DNA of 64,000 nucleotides from JANQPX01 sp041398025 (GTDB taxonomy: Bacteria > Pseudomonadota > Alphaproteobacteria > Geminicoccales > Geminicoccaceae): the NCBI GenBank assembly GCA_041398025.1, contig JAWKVM010000018.1:14261-78260 (forward strand), given 5' to 3'. Below the pieces are notes generated by a model. That model did not search any database. It was not told the DNA's origin and saw only the letters and a program-made list of their open reading frames with translations. Numbering within the stretch: position 1 is the stretch's first letter; each line of letters begins with the position of its first letter. Shown piece after piece: positions 1-9,347 of this stretch. The translations under genes were made by a program, and so were the position numbers.

Positions 1-218
1 GCGCGGACGATGCGATCCCGCCAAGGACTGGGCGCACTGATGACGATGTTAGCGATGGAGGCGATGTGTTGTGCGATATGCTGCTCGTCTGCGCGCGTTA
101 GCGAGTCGGCACGATGCCCTGAAAAGGTGATGACGGTCACGACATGGGTGACAACGAGCCCGGCGATCACCAAGGCAATCGTCCGGCTTGCCAGGCTTTG
201 TGGCCAGAAATACGTCAT
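1..218 (-). CDS. sensor histidine kinase, N-terminal part (cut by window edge)
   Basis: The reading frame starts with an ATG that overlaps the stop codon of the response regulator gene (ATGA arrangement) and runs off the left edge. The visible 72 residues begin MTYFWPQSLASRTIALVIAG, giving one hydrophobic segment of about 20 residues followed by a polar, presumably periplasmic stretch. This is the usual N-terminus of a membrane sensor kinase, and the position directly downstream of an OmpR-type regulator makes the identification likely. No kinase motifs (H, N, G boxes) lie inside the window. It would sense an envelope signal and phosphorylate the regulator encoded next to it. Identity beyond sensor kinase is not supported. 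Confidence 0.75.
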   Translation of the reverse strand, partial: MTYFWPQSLASRTIALVIAGLVVTHVVTVITFSGHRADSLTRADEQHIAQHIASIANIVISAPSPWRDRIVR

Positions 219-961
219 TGACAGGCCACATTCACGGCAAACACATAGCCTCCGCCCCACACGGTCTTGATGATCTCCGGATTTCGTGGATCAGCTTCGA
301 TTTTGCGCCGCAGCCGGCTGATCCGTGTGTCGATGCTGCGATCGATGAATGCTTCGGATCGTCCTCTAGTAAGATCGAGCAGCTGATCCCTCGTCAGGAC
401 GACATGAGGGCGTTCCGCAAACGCTACCAGCAATTCGAACTCGGCGGTGCTGAGAGGCTTTACAACCTGCTGGTCGGACTTGAGATTTCGTGCAGCCAGG
501 TCGAGTGTCCAACGGTCGAAGCGCCAGGAGCTTTTCTCGGCAGCGCGGCGCTCGGGCGGCAATGAATTGGCTCGCCGCAGGATGGCCTTGATGCGGGCGA
601 CGAGCTCGCGGGTCCCAAATGGCTTGGCCAGATAGTCGTCCGCGCCCATTTCGAGGCCCAGCACCCGATCGAATTCTTCACTTTTTGCGGTCAACATGAG
701 AATGGGCAGCTGTGACGACGCTCTGAGCTGGCGACAGATGGTGAGACCATCCTCGCCGGGAAGCATAAGGTCGAGCACGACGAGATCGATTCGATGCTGT
801 TTCAGGACGCGGCGCATCTGCGTTCCATCCGGCGCCGTGCTTACGCGGAAACCCTCCTTCGCAAGATGGTTGGAGACCAGATCGCGAATCTCCGCGTGAT
901 CATCGACCACCAGAATATGTGCATTGCATGTCATGGCTCTGGTCAACGTTTCATACTGCAT
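215..961 (-). CDS. OmpR/PhoB-family two-component response regulator
   Basis: The 248-residue protein has an N-terminal receiver domain (about residues 13-125) with the acidic pair in LVVDDHAE, the phospho-acceptor Asp in VVLDLMLPG and the conserved Lys in YLAKPFG. A C-terminal winged-helix domain (about 150-245) ends with the typical RRKIEADP...VWGGGYVF signature. It binds DNA as a phosphorylated dimer. The start at 961 is supported by a GAGGGACG Shine-Dalgarno about 8 nt upstream; a second in-frame ATG lies nine codons later. The gene is translationally coupled to the sensor kinase. It is divergent from the CDF-SPFH operon, so that operon is a plausible target. Target genes are inferred only from position. 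Confidence 0.93.
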   Translation of the reverse strand: MQYETLTRAMTCNAHILVVDDHAEIRDLVSNHLAKEGFRVSTAPDGTQMRRVLKQHRIDLVVLDLMLPGEDGLTICRQLRASSQLPILMLTAKSEEFDRVLGLEMGADDYLAKPFGTRELVARIKAILRRANSLPPERRAAEKSSWRFDRWTLDLAARNLKSDQQVVKPLSTAEFELLVAFAERPHVVLTRDQLLDLTRGRSEAFIDRSIDTRISRLRRKIEADPRNPEIIKTVWGGGYVFAVNVACQ

Positions 962-1004
962 AGACGTCCCTCATTATCGAACAAGCAAGGCGAGGTCGCC
1001 TAAA

Positions 1005-1056
1005 AAGTTGTTTCAATCCGTGACAGGACGGCATTCTGAAACAATTTGTAACAATT
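1005..1056. promoter_or_regulatory. possible response-regulator binding region
   Basis: Two copies of AACAATT lie exactly 10 bp apart (1040-1046 and 1050-1056). Direct half-sites spaced by one helical turn are typical for OmpR-family dimers. An inverted partner, AAGTTGTTTCA at 1005-1015, mirrors TGAAACAATTT at 1037-1047. The block sits between the divergent regulator gene and the CDF-SPFH operon, so it may serve autoregulation, the SPFH operon, or both. No experimental support is available. Confidence 0.4.
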
Positions 1057-1376
1057 CACCGATTTCTCGACACACTCACGTAATAACCTTCCGATAAGAC
1101 ACTGCCGCGCATCGAATTCTGACTTGTTGGAGAACTTGATCGTTCCTGAACCTGGTACCGATCAGCCTTTGCATAGCAGTTGCTCGATAGGAAGCCTTTC
1201 CCTTCGCCGGTCGGTCTTTGGACATGCGTTCCATCGCGGCCCCGGCATGGAGGCTGCCTTCGAGCCGGACCCGCGATCGTGCCTGTGCCGCCGGACCGCC
1301 GTCTCACCTCCAGGCGGGAGACCGTGTTGGAATTGCGGCTGCCACACAGGGCGCGGTCGGTATCGATCGCGGGTCC

Positions 1377-2996
1377 ATGACCAAGCACGAGCAAGGAAAA
1401 CGCCGACTTGAGCCAGGCAAGCAGATAGCAAAGGTCGTTCCTGATATGAACCGTAAAGAACGAACCGTTTTCGTAACAATCCTTATCAACGTGATCTTGA
1501 TAGGGTTCAAATTCTGGCTTGCCAGTGCCTCAGGGAGCTTGGCACTGCGCTCGAGTGCTATGCATTCGCTCACTGATCTCGCTATCGGCGTCTTCGTTCT
1601 CCTGGGTCTCTTTTTTAGTCGTGGCGAAGCTGCCAAGTTGGGCGCAAGCCGCCATTTCGGGCTGGTCGAGAACTGGGTTGCGATCGCGGTTTCGGCCGCG
1701 ATCTTTTATGTCGGGATCGACATCGTGCGCGAAGTCCTCGGTGGCGAGGTCGCCGAACTCAGAAATCTCGTCCCGATTACACTCGCCTCGCTGATCACCG
1801 TCGGAGTCGCCTACGTCATCGCCCGCTACAAGCTGTATGTTGGCCAGCAGACGGGCTCGCCAGCGCTGATGGCGAGCGGTTATCACTCTCAAGTTGATAT
1901 CTATGCGTCCATCGTGGTGGTGGCGGGCCTGGCCGGCGCCGCCTTGGGCTTGCCAAACTTGGACACCGCGGCGGCCGCTGTGGTCGCTGTTCTGATCTTC
2001 CTATCGGGGTACCAAATTGCCTCGTCCGCGTTGGCAGCCCTCAAGCACCGTCGGCTGCTCGACCTGGAAGGTGAGACCGGGGAGCCTATCCGGCCTGGGC
2101 GCAACTGGTGGCGTCTCTATGGACCGGCCGCTGGCGCAGCGCTCGGAGCGTTGTATCTCCTATCAGGCGTCTACACGGTCCAGCCTGGAGAGGTTGCGGT
2201 CGTCAGGCGATTTGGAGCTGTCATCGAGCAGGCAGGACCCGGACTCCACTATCGCTGGCCGACGCCGATCGAAACCGTCGATACCGTCGCGACCGATCTC
2301 GTCCGCCAGCTGGAAACCAGGCCGACCCAAATGCTGACGGGTGATGAGAACCTGATATCGGTGCGCGCCAGTCTCCATTATTCGGTCGATGACCCCGCAG
2401 CCTTCGTCCTCAATGTCGCCAAGCCTGGAAGTCTTGTGATGCAGGCTGCGGTCGCCGCCTTGCGGCAGGTCGTAGCTGGCGAGGCCGTCGACGCCTTGTT
2501 GACAGTGGACAAGGCCGCCATCCAGGAACAGACGGCAACCATCGCGCAGGCTGCGCTCGATCGGAGCCAATCTGGAATTCGAGTCGTCGGGGTGCAGCTT
2601 CTCGAAAGCGCGCCACCGCCGGAAGTCGCCGAGTCGTTCCGTGAAGTCGCAAGCGCTCGGGAAGACCGCAATACGTTTATCAATGAAGCCGTGGCATATC
2701 AAAACGAGATTGTCCCCGTGGCACGTGGCGATGCCGACCGAACAACGCAGATGGCCGCCGCTGACAGCGCCAACAAAATGGCGAGCGCCAAGGGGGAAGC
2801 CGCCATCTTCGTGGCTCGCCAAGCGGGCTATGCGGCCGCTCCGGACATCACGAGACAACGCCTGTACCTGGAAGCGATCGAACGGTCCCTGCCTGGCGCA
2901 AGGAAGTTCTTGCTTGATCCCGCCATCTCGCCCGAGACCACGGATCTCTGGATACCAGGCTCAACCGAGGCGCAGATCTTGCCGCAGAAGCCGTGA
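1377..2996 (+). CDS. CDF cation-transporter membrane domain fused to an HflK-like SPFH domain
   Basis: The first about 210 residues form a six-helix cation diffusion facilitator membrane domain. Both intramembrane metal-site motifs are present: HSLTD (His63, Asp67) and HSQVD (His170, Asp174). The usual cytoplasmic CDF C-terminal domain is absent. Instead a further transmembrane helix leads into an SPFH/band-7 domain (from about residue 265, VQPGEVAVVRRFG) and a long helical segment ending near residue 539, as in HflK. The reading frame is uninterrupted. A start at 1446 (MNRKERTVF) is also possible and has an AAAGG about 12 nt upstream; 1218 is unlikely. It is the first gene of an operon with hflC- and hflK-like genes. 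The likely role is metal movement tied to a membrane SPFH assembly. The coupling is inference. Confidence 0.85.
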   Translation: MTKHEQGKRRLEPGKQIAKVVPDMNRKERTVFVTILINVILIGFKFWLASASGSLALRSSAMHSLTDLAIGVFVLLGLFFSRGEAAKLGASRHFGLVENWVAIAVSAAIFYVGIDIVREVLGGEVAELRNLVPITLASLITVGVAYVIARYKLYVGQQTGSPALMASGYHSQVDIYASIVVVAGLAGAALGLPNLDTAAAAVVAVLIFLSGYQIASSALAALKHRRLLDLEGETGEPIRPGRNWWRLYGPAAGAALGALYLLSGVYTVQPGEVAVVRRFGAVIEQAGPGLHYRWPTPIETVDTVATDLVRQLETRPTQMLTGDENLISVRASLHYSVDDPAAFVLNVAKPGSLVMQAAVAALRQVVAGEAVDALLTVDKAAIQEQTATIAQAALDRSQSGIRVVGVQLLESAPPPEVAESFREVASAREDRNTFINEAVAYQNEIVPVARGDADRTTQMAAADSANKMASAKGEAAIFVARQAGYAAAPDITRQRLYLEAIERSLPGARKFLLDPAISPETTDLWIPGSTEAQILPQKP

Positions 2997-3018
2997 AGCA
3001 TGTGAGGACAATAGCACC

Positions 3019-3981
3019 ATGAAAGTCATTCGCATTCTGAGCCTTGGGATCCTGGCGCTCGGATTTCTCGCAACCAGTCTCGTTTTCTTCCAGGTGGACG
3101 CTACGGAAGATGCTATCGTCACCCAGTTCGGACAGCCGGTGCGCGTCATCACAGAGCCGGGTCTCTATGCCAAGCTGCCTGACCCCGTGCAAAGTGTGAC
3201 CAAAGTCAACAAGCAGGTTCAGGTCTACAACCTGCCGCGCACCGAACTCCTGAGCGCTGACAAGAAGAACATCGTCGCCGAAGCTTACGCAACCTGGCAG
3301 GTGAACGACGCGCTGCGCTTCCTGAAGAATGTGGGCGATATTGTCGGTGCTGACACCAGGCTGAATGACATCATCAAATCCGAGCTTGGCGCCGCTCTTG
3401 GACAAGTCGAATTGAGCCAGCTGGTCACGGTCGAGGGCGATCAGGTTCGCCTACCAGAGACCTTGACGGCGGTCAGAGATCGCGCCGCCAATCGCACCGA
3501 AGCTTACGGCTTCACGGTGACCGATGTTCAGCTCAAGGAACTGACATTTCCGGAAGCAAATCTGACGAGCGTCTTTCAACGCATGCGTTCGGAGCGAGAA
3601 TCCATCGCGCGCAAGTTCCGCTCGGAGGGCACAGAGCAAGCCGCCCGCATTCGCGCTTCCGCGGACACGGAGAAGTCGCGCATTCTGGCTGCTGCCAATC
3701 AGCAGGCGGCCGAGACCCGAGGTCAGGCCGACGCCGAGGCCATCGCCATCTACGCCGGCGCGTTCGGCAAGGACAAGGAATTCTATCAATTTTCACGGAC
3801 GCTCGAGTCCTACACCCGGTTCATCGACGAAAACACGACGCTCATCCTGCCGTCAGATTCCGAACTTCTGCGCTATCTCGATCCAGCCAGTGCCCTTGAC
3901 TTGCCTGTTCCTGGTGCGGAGACAAAAAGCAAGGAGCTTGCCACGTCCATGGGCTCCCAAAAGCGGATGATGCGGCCATGA
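3019..3981 (+). CDS. HflC-like SPFH/band-7 membrane protein
   Basis: The 320-residue protein has one N-terminal transmembrane helix (about residues 5-27) followed by an SPFH domain beginning VDATEDAIVTQFGQPV. A charged helical region rich in Ala, Glu, Arg and Gln (about 185-250) and a C-terminal segment with FYQFSRTLESY match HflC. HflC and HflK alternate in a cage around the FtsH protease in known bacteria and control its access to membrane proteins. The start at 3019 follows a GTGAGGAC ribosome site. The gene is 22 bp downstream of the CDF-SPFH fusion and overlaps the next gene by 4 bp, so the three are one operon. It may be an island-borne paralogue of the core hflC; FtsH itself is not encoded here. 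Confidence 0.9.
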   Translation: MKVIRILSLGILALGFLATSLVFFQVDATEDAIVTQFGQPVRVITEPGLYAKLPDPVQSVTKVNKQVQVYNLPRTELLSADKKNIVAEAYATWQVNDALRFLKNVGDIVGADTRLNDIIKSELGAALGQVELSQLVTVEGDQVRLPETLTAVRDRAANRTEAYGFTVTDVQLKELTFPEANLTSVFQRMRSERESIARKFRSEGTEQAARIRASADTEKSRILAAANQQAAETRGQADAEAIAIYAGAFGKDKEFYQFSRTLESYTRFIDENTTLILPSDSELLRYLDPASALDLPVPGAETKSKELATSMGSQKRMMRP

Positions 3982-5117
3982 GCAGCGAAGAAGATCTGAC
4001 GAAGGCCGGTTCGCAGCCCGAGACGCCGGGGAAATTCGGCTGGTGGTCTCGTCTGGTGGGTCGCATGCGTGTCATCTTCGCTCGCGCATCGCGGCTCTTT
4101 TACAATGATGATGAATCGCCGTTAGCGGATCTGCGAACGGCCCTCGGCCACCTTCGACCTGCGCTGGTCTTATGGGGTCTGGGCGGGGTGGCGTTGATTG
4201 GCTTCCTGTCGACGGGCGTCTACTCGGTCGCCCCGGGCGAGGAAGCTGTGGTGCGCCGTTTCGGCGAGGTAATCGAGCCGCGCGTCGCGTCTGGGCTTCA
4301 CTATCGCCTGCCATGGCCCATCGACCGCGTCGATATCGTCAACGTGAACCAAGTCCGTCGAGAGCAGGTCGGCGTCCTCGAGCCGGAGGCGGAACACTTG
4401 CATCCGGAACCACCATCGGCCCTGCAGGCACTCTCAGGCGACACCAATGTCGTCGACGTCGAAGTCACCGTACAGTATCGCGTCCGCGATCCTGCAGACT
4501 ATCTGATCAATGTGCGGTACGCCCCATACCGCCTCGTGCGCGACACGCTCCGAGCCGCCGCCACGAGCCTCGTGACCAGATTGCCGGTCGATGCGCTCTT
4601 GACTACCGGACGTCAAACATTGCAGCAGGCGATACAGGAAGAAACGCAAGAGCGTCTCGATCGCTACCGCAGTGGCCTCGCGGTTGTCGGAGTCGATTTG
4701 CAGAAGGCCTTCCCACCCACCCCGGTGGCCAGTGCCTTCACCGCCGTCAATACCGCGCGTGAAGACATGGTGCGGACCATCAACGAAGCCACGGGATATG
4801 CCAACAGCCTCTTACCGGAAGCCAGAGGTGAGGCTCAGCAGATACGCGCGGTGGCACAAGCTTATCGGTCGGATGTCCTGGCGCAAGCCGAGGGGTCGGC
4901 GCGATCGTTCGACGCCGTGCTGACTGAGTACAAGAAAAATGCCGCTGCCTATGGCGAGGACGTCACGCGCTATCGCTTGTACCTGGAGACCATCGACGAA
5001 ATCATGTCGCGCATGCAGGTCTATGCACTGGATACAACCAATGGCGGTCGCGTCAATTTGCGGCTATTCGGCGATCGGGCCGGCGGACCTGCTGCCATGG
5101 GCGAGCCGCTTCGCTAA
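3978..5117 (+). CDS. HflK-like SPFH/band-7 membrane protein
   Basis: This 379-residue protein has a cytoplasmic N-terminus of about 60 residues, one transmembrane helix (about 63-85) and an SPFH domain starting VAPGEEAVVRRFGEVIEP. A long helical tail ends in YRLYLETIDEIMSRM, the arrangement of HflK. It resembles the SPFH half of the CDF fusion (both share SGVY/TGVY, PGE.AVVRRFG and GLHYR.P.P). The operon therefore encodes two HflK-like proteins and one HflC-like protein. Its ATG overlaps the hflC-like stop. It presumably oligomerises with the HflC-like partner in the inner membrane. Substrates and the associated protease are not visible. Confidence 0.9.
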   Translation: MSSEEDLTKAGSQPETPGKFGWWSRLVGRMRVIFARASRLFYNDDESPLADLRTALGHLRPALVLWGLGGVALIGFLSTGVYSVAPGEEAVVRRFGEVIEPRVASGLHYRLPWPIDRVDIVNVNQVRREQVGVLEPEAEHLHPEPPSALQALSGDTNVVDVEVTVQYRVRDPADYLINVRYAPYRLVRDTLRAAATSLVTRLPVDALLTTGRQTLQQAIQEETQERLDRYRSGLAVVGVDLQKAFPPTPVASAFTAVNTAREDMVRTINEATGYANSLLPEARGEAQQIRAVAQAYRSDVLAQAEGSARSFDAVLTEYKKNAAAYGEDVTRYRLYLETIDEIMSRMQVYALDTTNGGRVNLRLFGDRAGGPAAMGEPLR

Positions 5118-5119
5118 TC

Positions 5120-7198
5120 ATGGGACACGCTTGGCGCCAGACCTGGTCTGATATTGTTGACAGCGTTCGAGGCAAGTCGCCGAGAGCCACGGAACCCGGC
5201 GGCGCGGCAATCGATACAAATCGAGCAATCGACGACCCGCTCGACAAGAAGGACCCGCCAGCAACCCGAGGACGCGGCTCGATTTGGTGGCGCCGGTTGG
5301 CCAATCCGAAGATCGCGGTTGCCGGGCTCATCGCAAGTATCGCTACGATACCATGGCTGCTGACGCCCTTCCACTTCGGCGCCGACTTGTGGGCGCCGGC
5401 CCCGCCAGCACCTGACGTTGTGGCCACGTTCGACGGTGGGCAAATCACGCTTGGCGATGTCGAAGCCCATCTGGACCTGCTTGTGCCTGCCGAAATGCGT
5501 GAGCACGCGCAATCGTCGCACACGCTGCTGTCGGTCGTCGAAGACCTCATTTCGGATCAACTGGTGATCCGATGGGCTGCTGATCGTAAGCCGGAATCAG
5601 ACGAAGCGTTCCGCCATGCTGTCAAGCATATCAACGAAGAGCTGAGGCTGGACGCGTTCGCCAATGAGCTTCACGAGGATGCGTTGCCGATCGCCGAGAG
5701 CGAAATTCGAGCATTCTATGATGCCAACAGGTCACGCTTCGGTGAACGCTCCTTCGCAGATGCTCGGGAGGAGATCCGCCAACTGCTCGTGGCCGAACGC
5801 GAACCGGCGTATGTCGACGACTACATGGCCCGATTGAGAGCCAACGCCTCGATCACGCGCAGCTTTGACCTTCTCGATATCCCACCGCCGACAGAAGAAG
5901 AGCTGAAGCGCTACTATCGAGCCAACGAGAGCGACTTCGCCTTGCAACGTCGAGCGGTCGTCGACGAAATCGAGCTTCCCTTCTACGACACGGAAGTTAG
6001 CGCCCGGCAGCAGGCTAGCGATGTCTTGTTGCGAATTCGAGGTGGTGCCACGTTCGAGGAGGCCGCAGCGCATTTGCCGGAGGCGCGCGTCTCAATCGGT
6101 GCCGAGGTGGCCGATGGCATCCGCCCTCCTCCCTGGGACAGCAATGTCTTCACCATGACATCCGGGCAGCTGGGCAGTGTTTTTCAGGCTGGCGAGGCCT
6201 TTTTCATTGTGCGGCTGAATGAGCTTCAGCCGGCGCGGATTCAAAGCCTCTCCGAAGTGCGGCCTGTCGTCGAGGCGGCCGTCGCGCGAGAGAACGAACG
6301 CGAATGGTTTGAAGTCCACGGGTCGAAGACCCTCTTCACCTTGGACGGCAAGGGCTACTCCCTAGCACAGTTCTACCAGGAATTTCAGGAGATGCCCGTT
6401 GAGCTTCGAGAGCGTTACAGCGGGCCGAAGGGCCTTCGGGAGCTAGCCGACTCGTTGATCGATCGGATGCTTCTCGTGACCGACACCTACGACAATCTCC
6501 TCGACGTCAAATCGAAACCGCTCGCTGATGAGACACGGTTGCAGTTGCTTCGCCAAATGATGGAGCAGGAGGAGGTCGACGATAAGATCGAGATTACCGA
6601 CGAAGAGATGCAAGCGTTCTACGCGAAGAATCGGGAACAGCTGATCGAACCGCCCAAAGTGCGCATCCGGTATATACGCATTGACCTGGGCACGAGCGCC
6701 GATGAGGAACGCCGCGCCCGGGAGCGTGCGAAGGAGGCTTACGGCAAGCTGGTCCCAGGCCTCCTTCGGGAGGGGGCTGATTTTGCAGTCGTGGCGCGGG
6801 AATACTCCGAAGATGCCCAGACCGCAGCCAATGGCGGAGAACTCCCGGACTGGATCGGCGAGAGCGGCGATCCCTTCGTCGAAATGACCGATCATCCATT
6901 CCACGAGGCGGTCCTGAGGCTTGATCCCGGGACGATAGGCGCGCCGTTCGAGTTGGCCGGCAGTCTGTTCATCGTGGAGGTCTTGGAACGAACCGAGCCG
7001 CGGACACTCAGCCTCGAAGACGTTAGACCTTCGATCGAAAGGGCGCTGACCAGTCAAGAACACGCGAAACTTGCTGCCAGCTTGCAAGAGAGGTTGCTCG
7101 AGGATGCGGATGTCGAGATCTACATCAGCGTTCTCGAGGCATACGTTGAGGAGCTCTCGCGATCAAGCGCATCATCTGCGGAAGGCGGAGATGGCTGA
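5120..7198 (+). CDS. membrane-anchored PpiC/SurA-like peptidyl-prolyl isomerase
   Basis: The 692-residue protein has a polar cytoplasmic N-terminus, one transmembrane helix near residues 67-85 and a large periplasmic part. Two SurA/PrsA-type units can be seen. Each has an N-terminal helical chaperone segment (residues about 105-250 and 405-510) and a parvulin-like domain (about 255-395 and 520-645). The second is better conserved, with FAVVAREYSEDAQTAANGG and a G..G..FE motif. Such proteins fold or hold periplasmic and outer-membrane proteins. It begins 2 bp after the hflK-like stop, so it is in the same operon. Together with the SPFH genes it suggests a membrane-tethered quality-control assembly. 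Confidence 0.87.
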   Translation: MGHAWRQTWSDIVDSVRGKSPRATEPGGAAIDTNRAIDDPLDKKDPPATRGRGSIWWRRLANPKIAVAGLIASIATIPWLLTPFHFGADLWAPAPPAPDVVATFDGGQITLGDVEAHLDLLVPAEMREHAQSSHTLLSVVEDLISDQLVIRWAADRKPESDEAFRHAVKHINEELRLDAFANELHEDALPIAESEIRAFYDANRSRFGERSFADAREEIRQLLVAEREPAYVDDYMARLRANASITRSFDLLDIPPPTEEELKRYYRANESDFALQRRAVVDEIELPFYDTEVSARQQASDVLLRIRGGATFEEAAAHLPEARVSIGAEVADGIRPPPWDSNVFTMTSGQLGSVFQAGEAFFIVRLNELQPARIQSLSEVRPVVEAAVARENEREWFEVHGSKTLFTLDGKGYSLAQFYQEFQEMPVELRERYSGPKGLRELADSLIDRMLLVTDTYDNLLDVKSKPLADETRLQLLRQMMEQEEVDDKIEITDEEMQAFYAKNREQLIEPPKVRIRYIRIDLGTSADEERRARERAKEAYGKLVPGLLREGADFAVVAREYSEDAQTAANGGELPDWIGESGDPFVEMTDHPFHEAVLRLDPGTIGAPFELAGSLFIVEVLERTEPRTLSLEDVRPSIERALTSQEHAKLAASLQERLLEDADVEIYISVLEAYVEELSRSSASSAEGGDG

Positions 7199-7354
7199 TG
7201 GGGTGCTCGCGACAGCCACGTTTCATCCGGTTGCAGGTGAAGAGCGTGTTGATTGGCAACCGATGATTAAGCCCAAGATGATCGTGCGCTGGGGTCGCTT
7301 GGCACGGCGGGTTTCGGAGCCGGCAGCCGAAGGATGCCAACCGGGAGCTTGCCG

Positions 7355-7537
7355 ATGCGATGGCGTATGATTCTGTTGGCCTTGGGCTTAGCCATTCTCA
7401 TCGTCCTTGCATGCTGGTGGGCTATGACCAACTGGCTTTTAGAGCCATATCGCGATCCATCGAGTACGATCAGCGATCCCGCGAAGACCAAGGAGAGCCC
7501 GCCGAATGATCGTCATCAAAGGTCGGCTACCATGTAA
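7355..7537 (+). CDS. small single-span membrane protein
   Basis: A 60-residue frame starts at an ATG preceded by a GGGAG sequence and begins MRWRMILLALGLAILIVLAC. This gives one clear hydrophobic helix followed by a polar, proline-rich tail. It lies in the 470-bp space between the isomerase and the M16 peptidase, in the same direction. Small membrane subunits are common in such operons, but no family is recognised. The frame could also be fortuitous. The rest of this spacer shows no other convincing gene. Confidence 0.4.
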   Translation: MRWRMILLALGLAILIVLACWWAMTNWLLEPYRDPSSTISDPAKTKESPPNDRHQRSATM

Positions 7538-7668
7538 TCGTCATGGCGGTGACGGTTTATGACGGCATGGCGCCGCTACACCGCCAAGCACGAACCGCTA
7601 TCGCTGGATGCCGCTGCCTTCGACATACTGTGAATCCGACATCTTTGCGATGAGGAACCACAAGGACC

Positions 7669-9084
7669 ATGTGGAGAATACGCCTAATCCTGCGGAATGC
7701 CCTCTTTGCATTGGGATCCACGACGACATTGGCTTTCGCCCAGCCCATGTTCCAAACTGATGCACTGGATCTGGCCAAGCCCATTCGGCAGACCCTAGCG
7801 AGCGAGATTTCGGTAGCACCTACGCTGGATAGCTTCACACTCGACAACGGGCTCCGCATTGTCGCGGTTCCGATCGCTAATGCGACCAATGCAACACTGA
7901 TGGTCTGGTATGGCGCCGGGTCAGCTGACGATCCACCTGATCTGCCAGGTCTTGCCCACTATACTGAGCACGCCACGTTTCGTGCGCTTGGAACACATGA
8001 GCCGGAAGGTGGGTCGCCTGCCAAGCCAGCCGCACCCTATGTTAACGCGCAGCCAGAAGCGTTCACATCATTCGACTATACGGCGTACTATCACATCCTG
8101 CCAAACCAGCAATTGGATCCTGCTCTTGAACTCGAAGCCGCACGGTTGTCGACACTCACGATCGACGATGCAGCTGTCGAGGCCGAACGCGATGAAGTCC
8201 TCGGTGAGCGGATGCACGACATCGACCGCGAGCCGCTTGTATCGTTGGAGGAAGAAGTCCAGGCCGCGATGTTTGCAGGCACCCCATATCAGTCTCCGAT
8301 CATTGCCGAAGACTTCGTGACCAAACAGACCTCAGCGGCCGATGTAAACGCGTTCCTCGATACCTGGTACGCGCCCAACAACGCGATCTTGGTCGTGGCC
8401 GGCGCCGTCGATCCAAGTGGGCTGCGTCAGAAGGTTGAACGCTACTTCGCGCCCATCTCGCCTCGCGACGTGCCAAAGAGAGAGCGACCTAGCCCAAGTT
8501 CATCGGACGTCATCAGTTTGGCGCTTGAGTACGAATCGAGCCACCCGAGATTGTGGGCTCGAACCTCTCTCGCTCCGAGCTTTGCGACAGCTGGCGGTCA
8601 TGAAGCCGTCGCGCTCCAAATCCTCGCCATTGTCTTGGCCGATGGCGACTTCGGCCCGCTCCATACAAAGCTCATCGACGAGCTTGGAGTAGCTCGTGAG
8701 CTTTCGATCGAATATGACCCCAATGCCATCACCGATACGACCTTCACCATTCACGCGGTCCTACCGAATGACGATGACTCTTCGGCCTTCGAGAAGGCTC
8801 TCGAGAGTGAACTTGCCAAGCTCACGACCCTTGCTGTTTCCACGACCGAAGTGATAAGGGCCCGAGATCACGCTCTCTCCGAACTGGCAGCGGCTTGGAG
8901 AGATCCCTATGAAGCCGCGAATCTCGTTGGAACCACCCTGGCCACCGGGCAGAGTCTGAAGGATCTAGCTTCTTTGCCAGAAAAGATTTCGGCCGTTGGG
9001 CCCGAAGACATCCGTCGCGCTGCACACCTAGTCGTCACTGCCAGCAGGAGAGTCACGGCGATGACGAGAGCTTACGTGGATTGA
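7669..9084 (+). CDS. M16-family (insulinase/pitrilysin-type) zinc metallopeptidase
   Basis: The 471-residue protein has a signal peptide (about 1-25, ending TLAFAQ) and is expected in the periplasm. The inverted zinc motif HxxEH is HYTEH at 97-101. The third ligand Glu176 lies exactly 75 residues after His101, in VEAERDEVLGER, as the family requires. The second, non-catalytic half (about 270-470) is present, so this is a complete M16B-type subunit. Such enzymes degrade or process unfolded and short peptides. It follows the SPFH-isomerase genes in the same direction. A role in clearing misfolded periplasmic peptides within that system is plausible but inferred. Confidence 0.92.
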   Translation: MWRIRLILRNALFALGSTTTLAFAQPMFQTDALDLAKPIRQTLASEISVAPTLDSFTLDNGLRIVAVPIANATNATLMVWYGAGSADDPPDLPGLAHYTEHATFRALGTHEPEGGSPAKPAAPYVNAQPEAFTSFDYTAYYHILPNQQLDPALELEAARLSTLTIDDAAVEAERDEVLGERMHDIDREPLVSLEEEVQAAMFAGTPYQSPIIAEDFVTKQTSAADVNAFLDTWYAPNNAILVVAGAVDPSGLRQKVERYFAPISPRDVPKRERPSPSSSDVISLALEYESSHPRLWARTSLAPSFATAGGHEAVALQILAIVLADGDFGPLHTKLIDELGVARELSIEYDPNAITDTTFTIHAVLPNDDDSSAFEKALESELAKLTTLAVSTTEVIRARDHALSELAAAWRDPYEAANLVGTTLATGQSLKDLASLPEKISAVGPEDIRRAAHLVVTASRRVTAMTRAYVD

Positions 9085-9347
9085 TCCGCTCGTCGCGTTT
9101 GCAGCTGGGCGCAGCCTCTCCGACGCTCGGTTGTCTGATATGGTCTCTTTAAGGCATCATTGAAAAATTCGGCTGCTGCGATTGTCGGAGCCGAGACAGC
9201 AGACGGCAATGGCTTGCTTCGCTGCGAGGCCGCGATCAAATGCCTGCGGCAAATTGGATCGCGGTCGGAATTCTGGTTGAACCTCCAGTAGCTGAAGCTT
9301 GTAAAAGCCGCCAAGAATCTAGATTCAACAGCAAGTGCAGGGGTGAA

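Noticed and set aside
1218..1376. N-terminal extension of the CDF-SPFH protein from 1218
   Set aside because: The added 53 residues look like random GC-rich translation, and starts at 1377 or 1446 better fit a CDF N-terminus.
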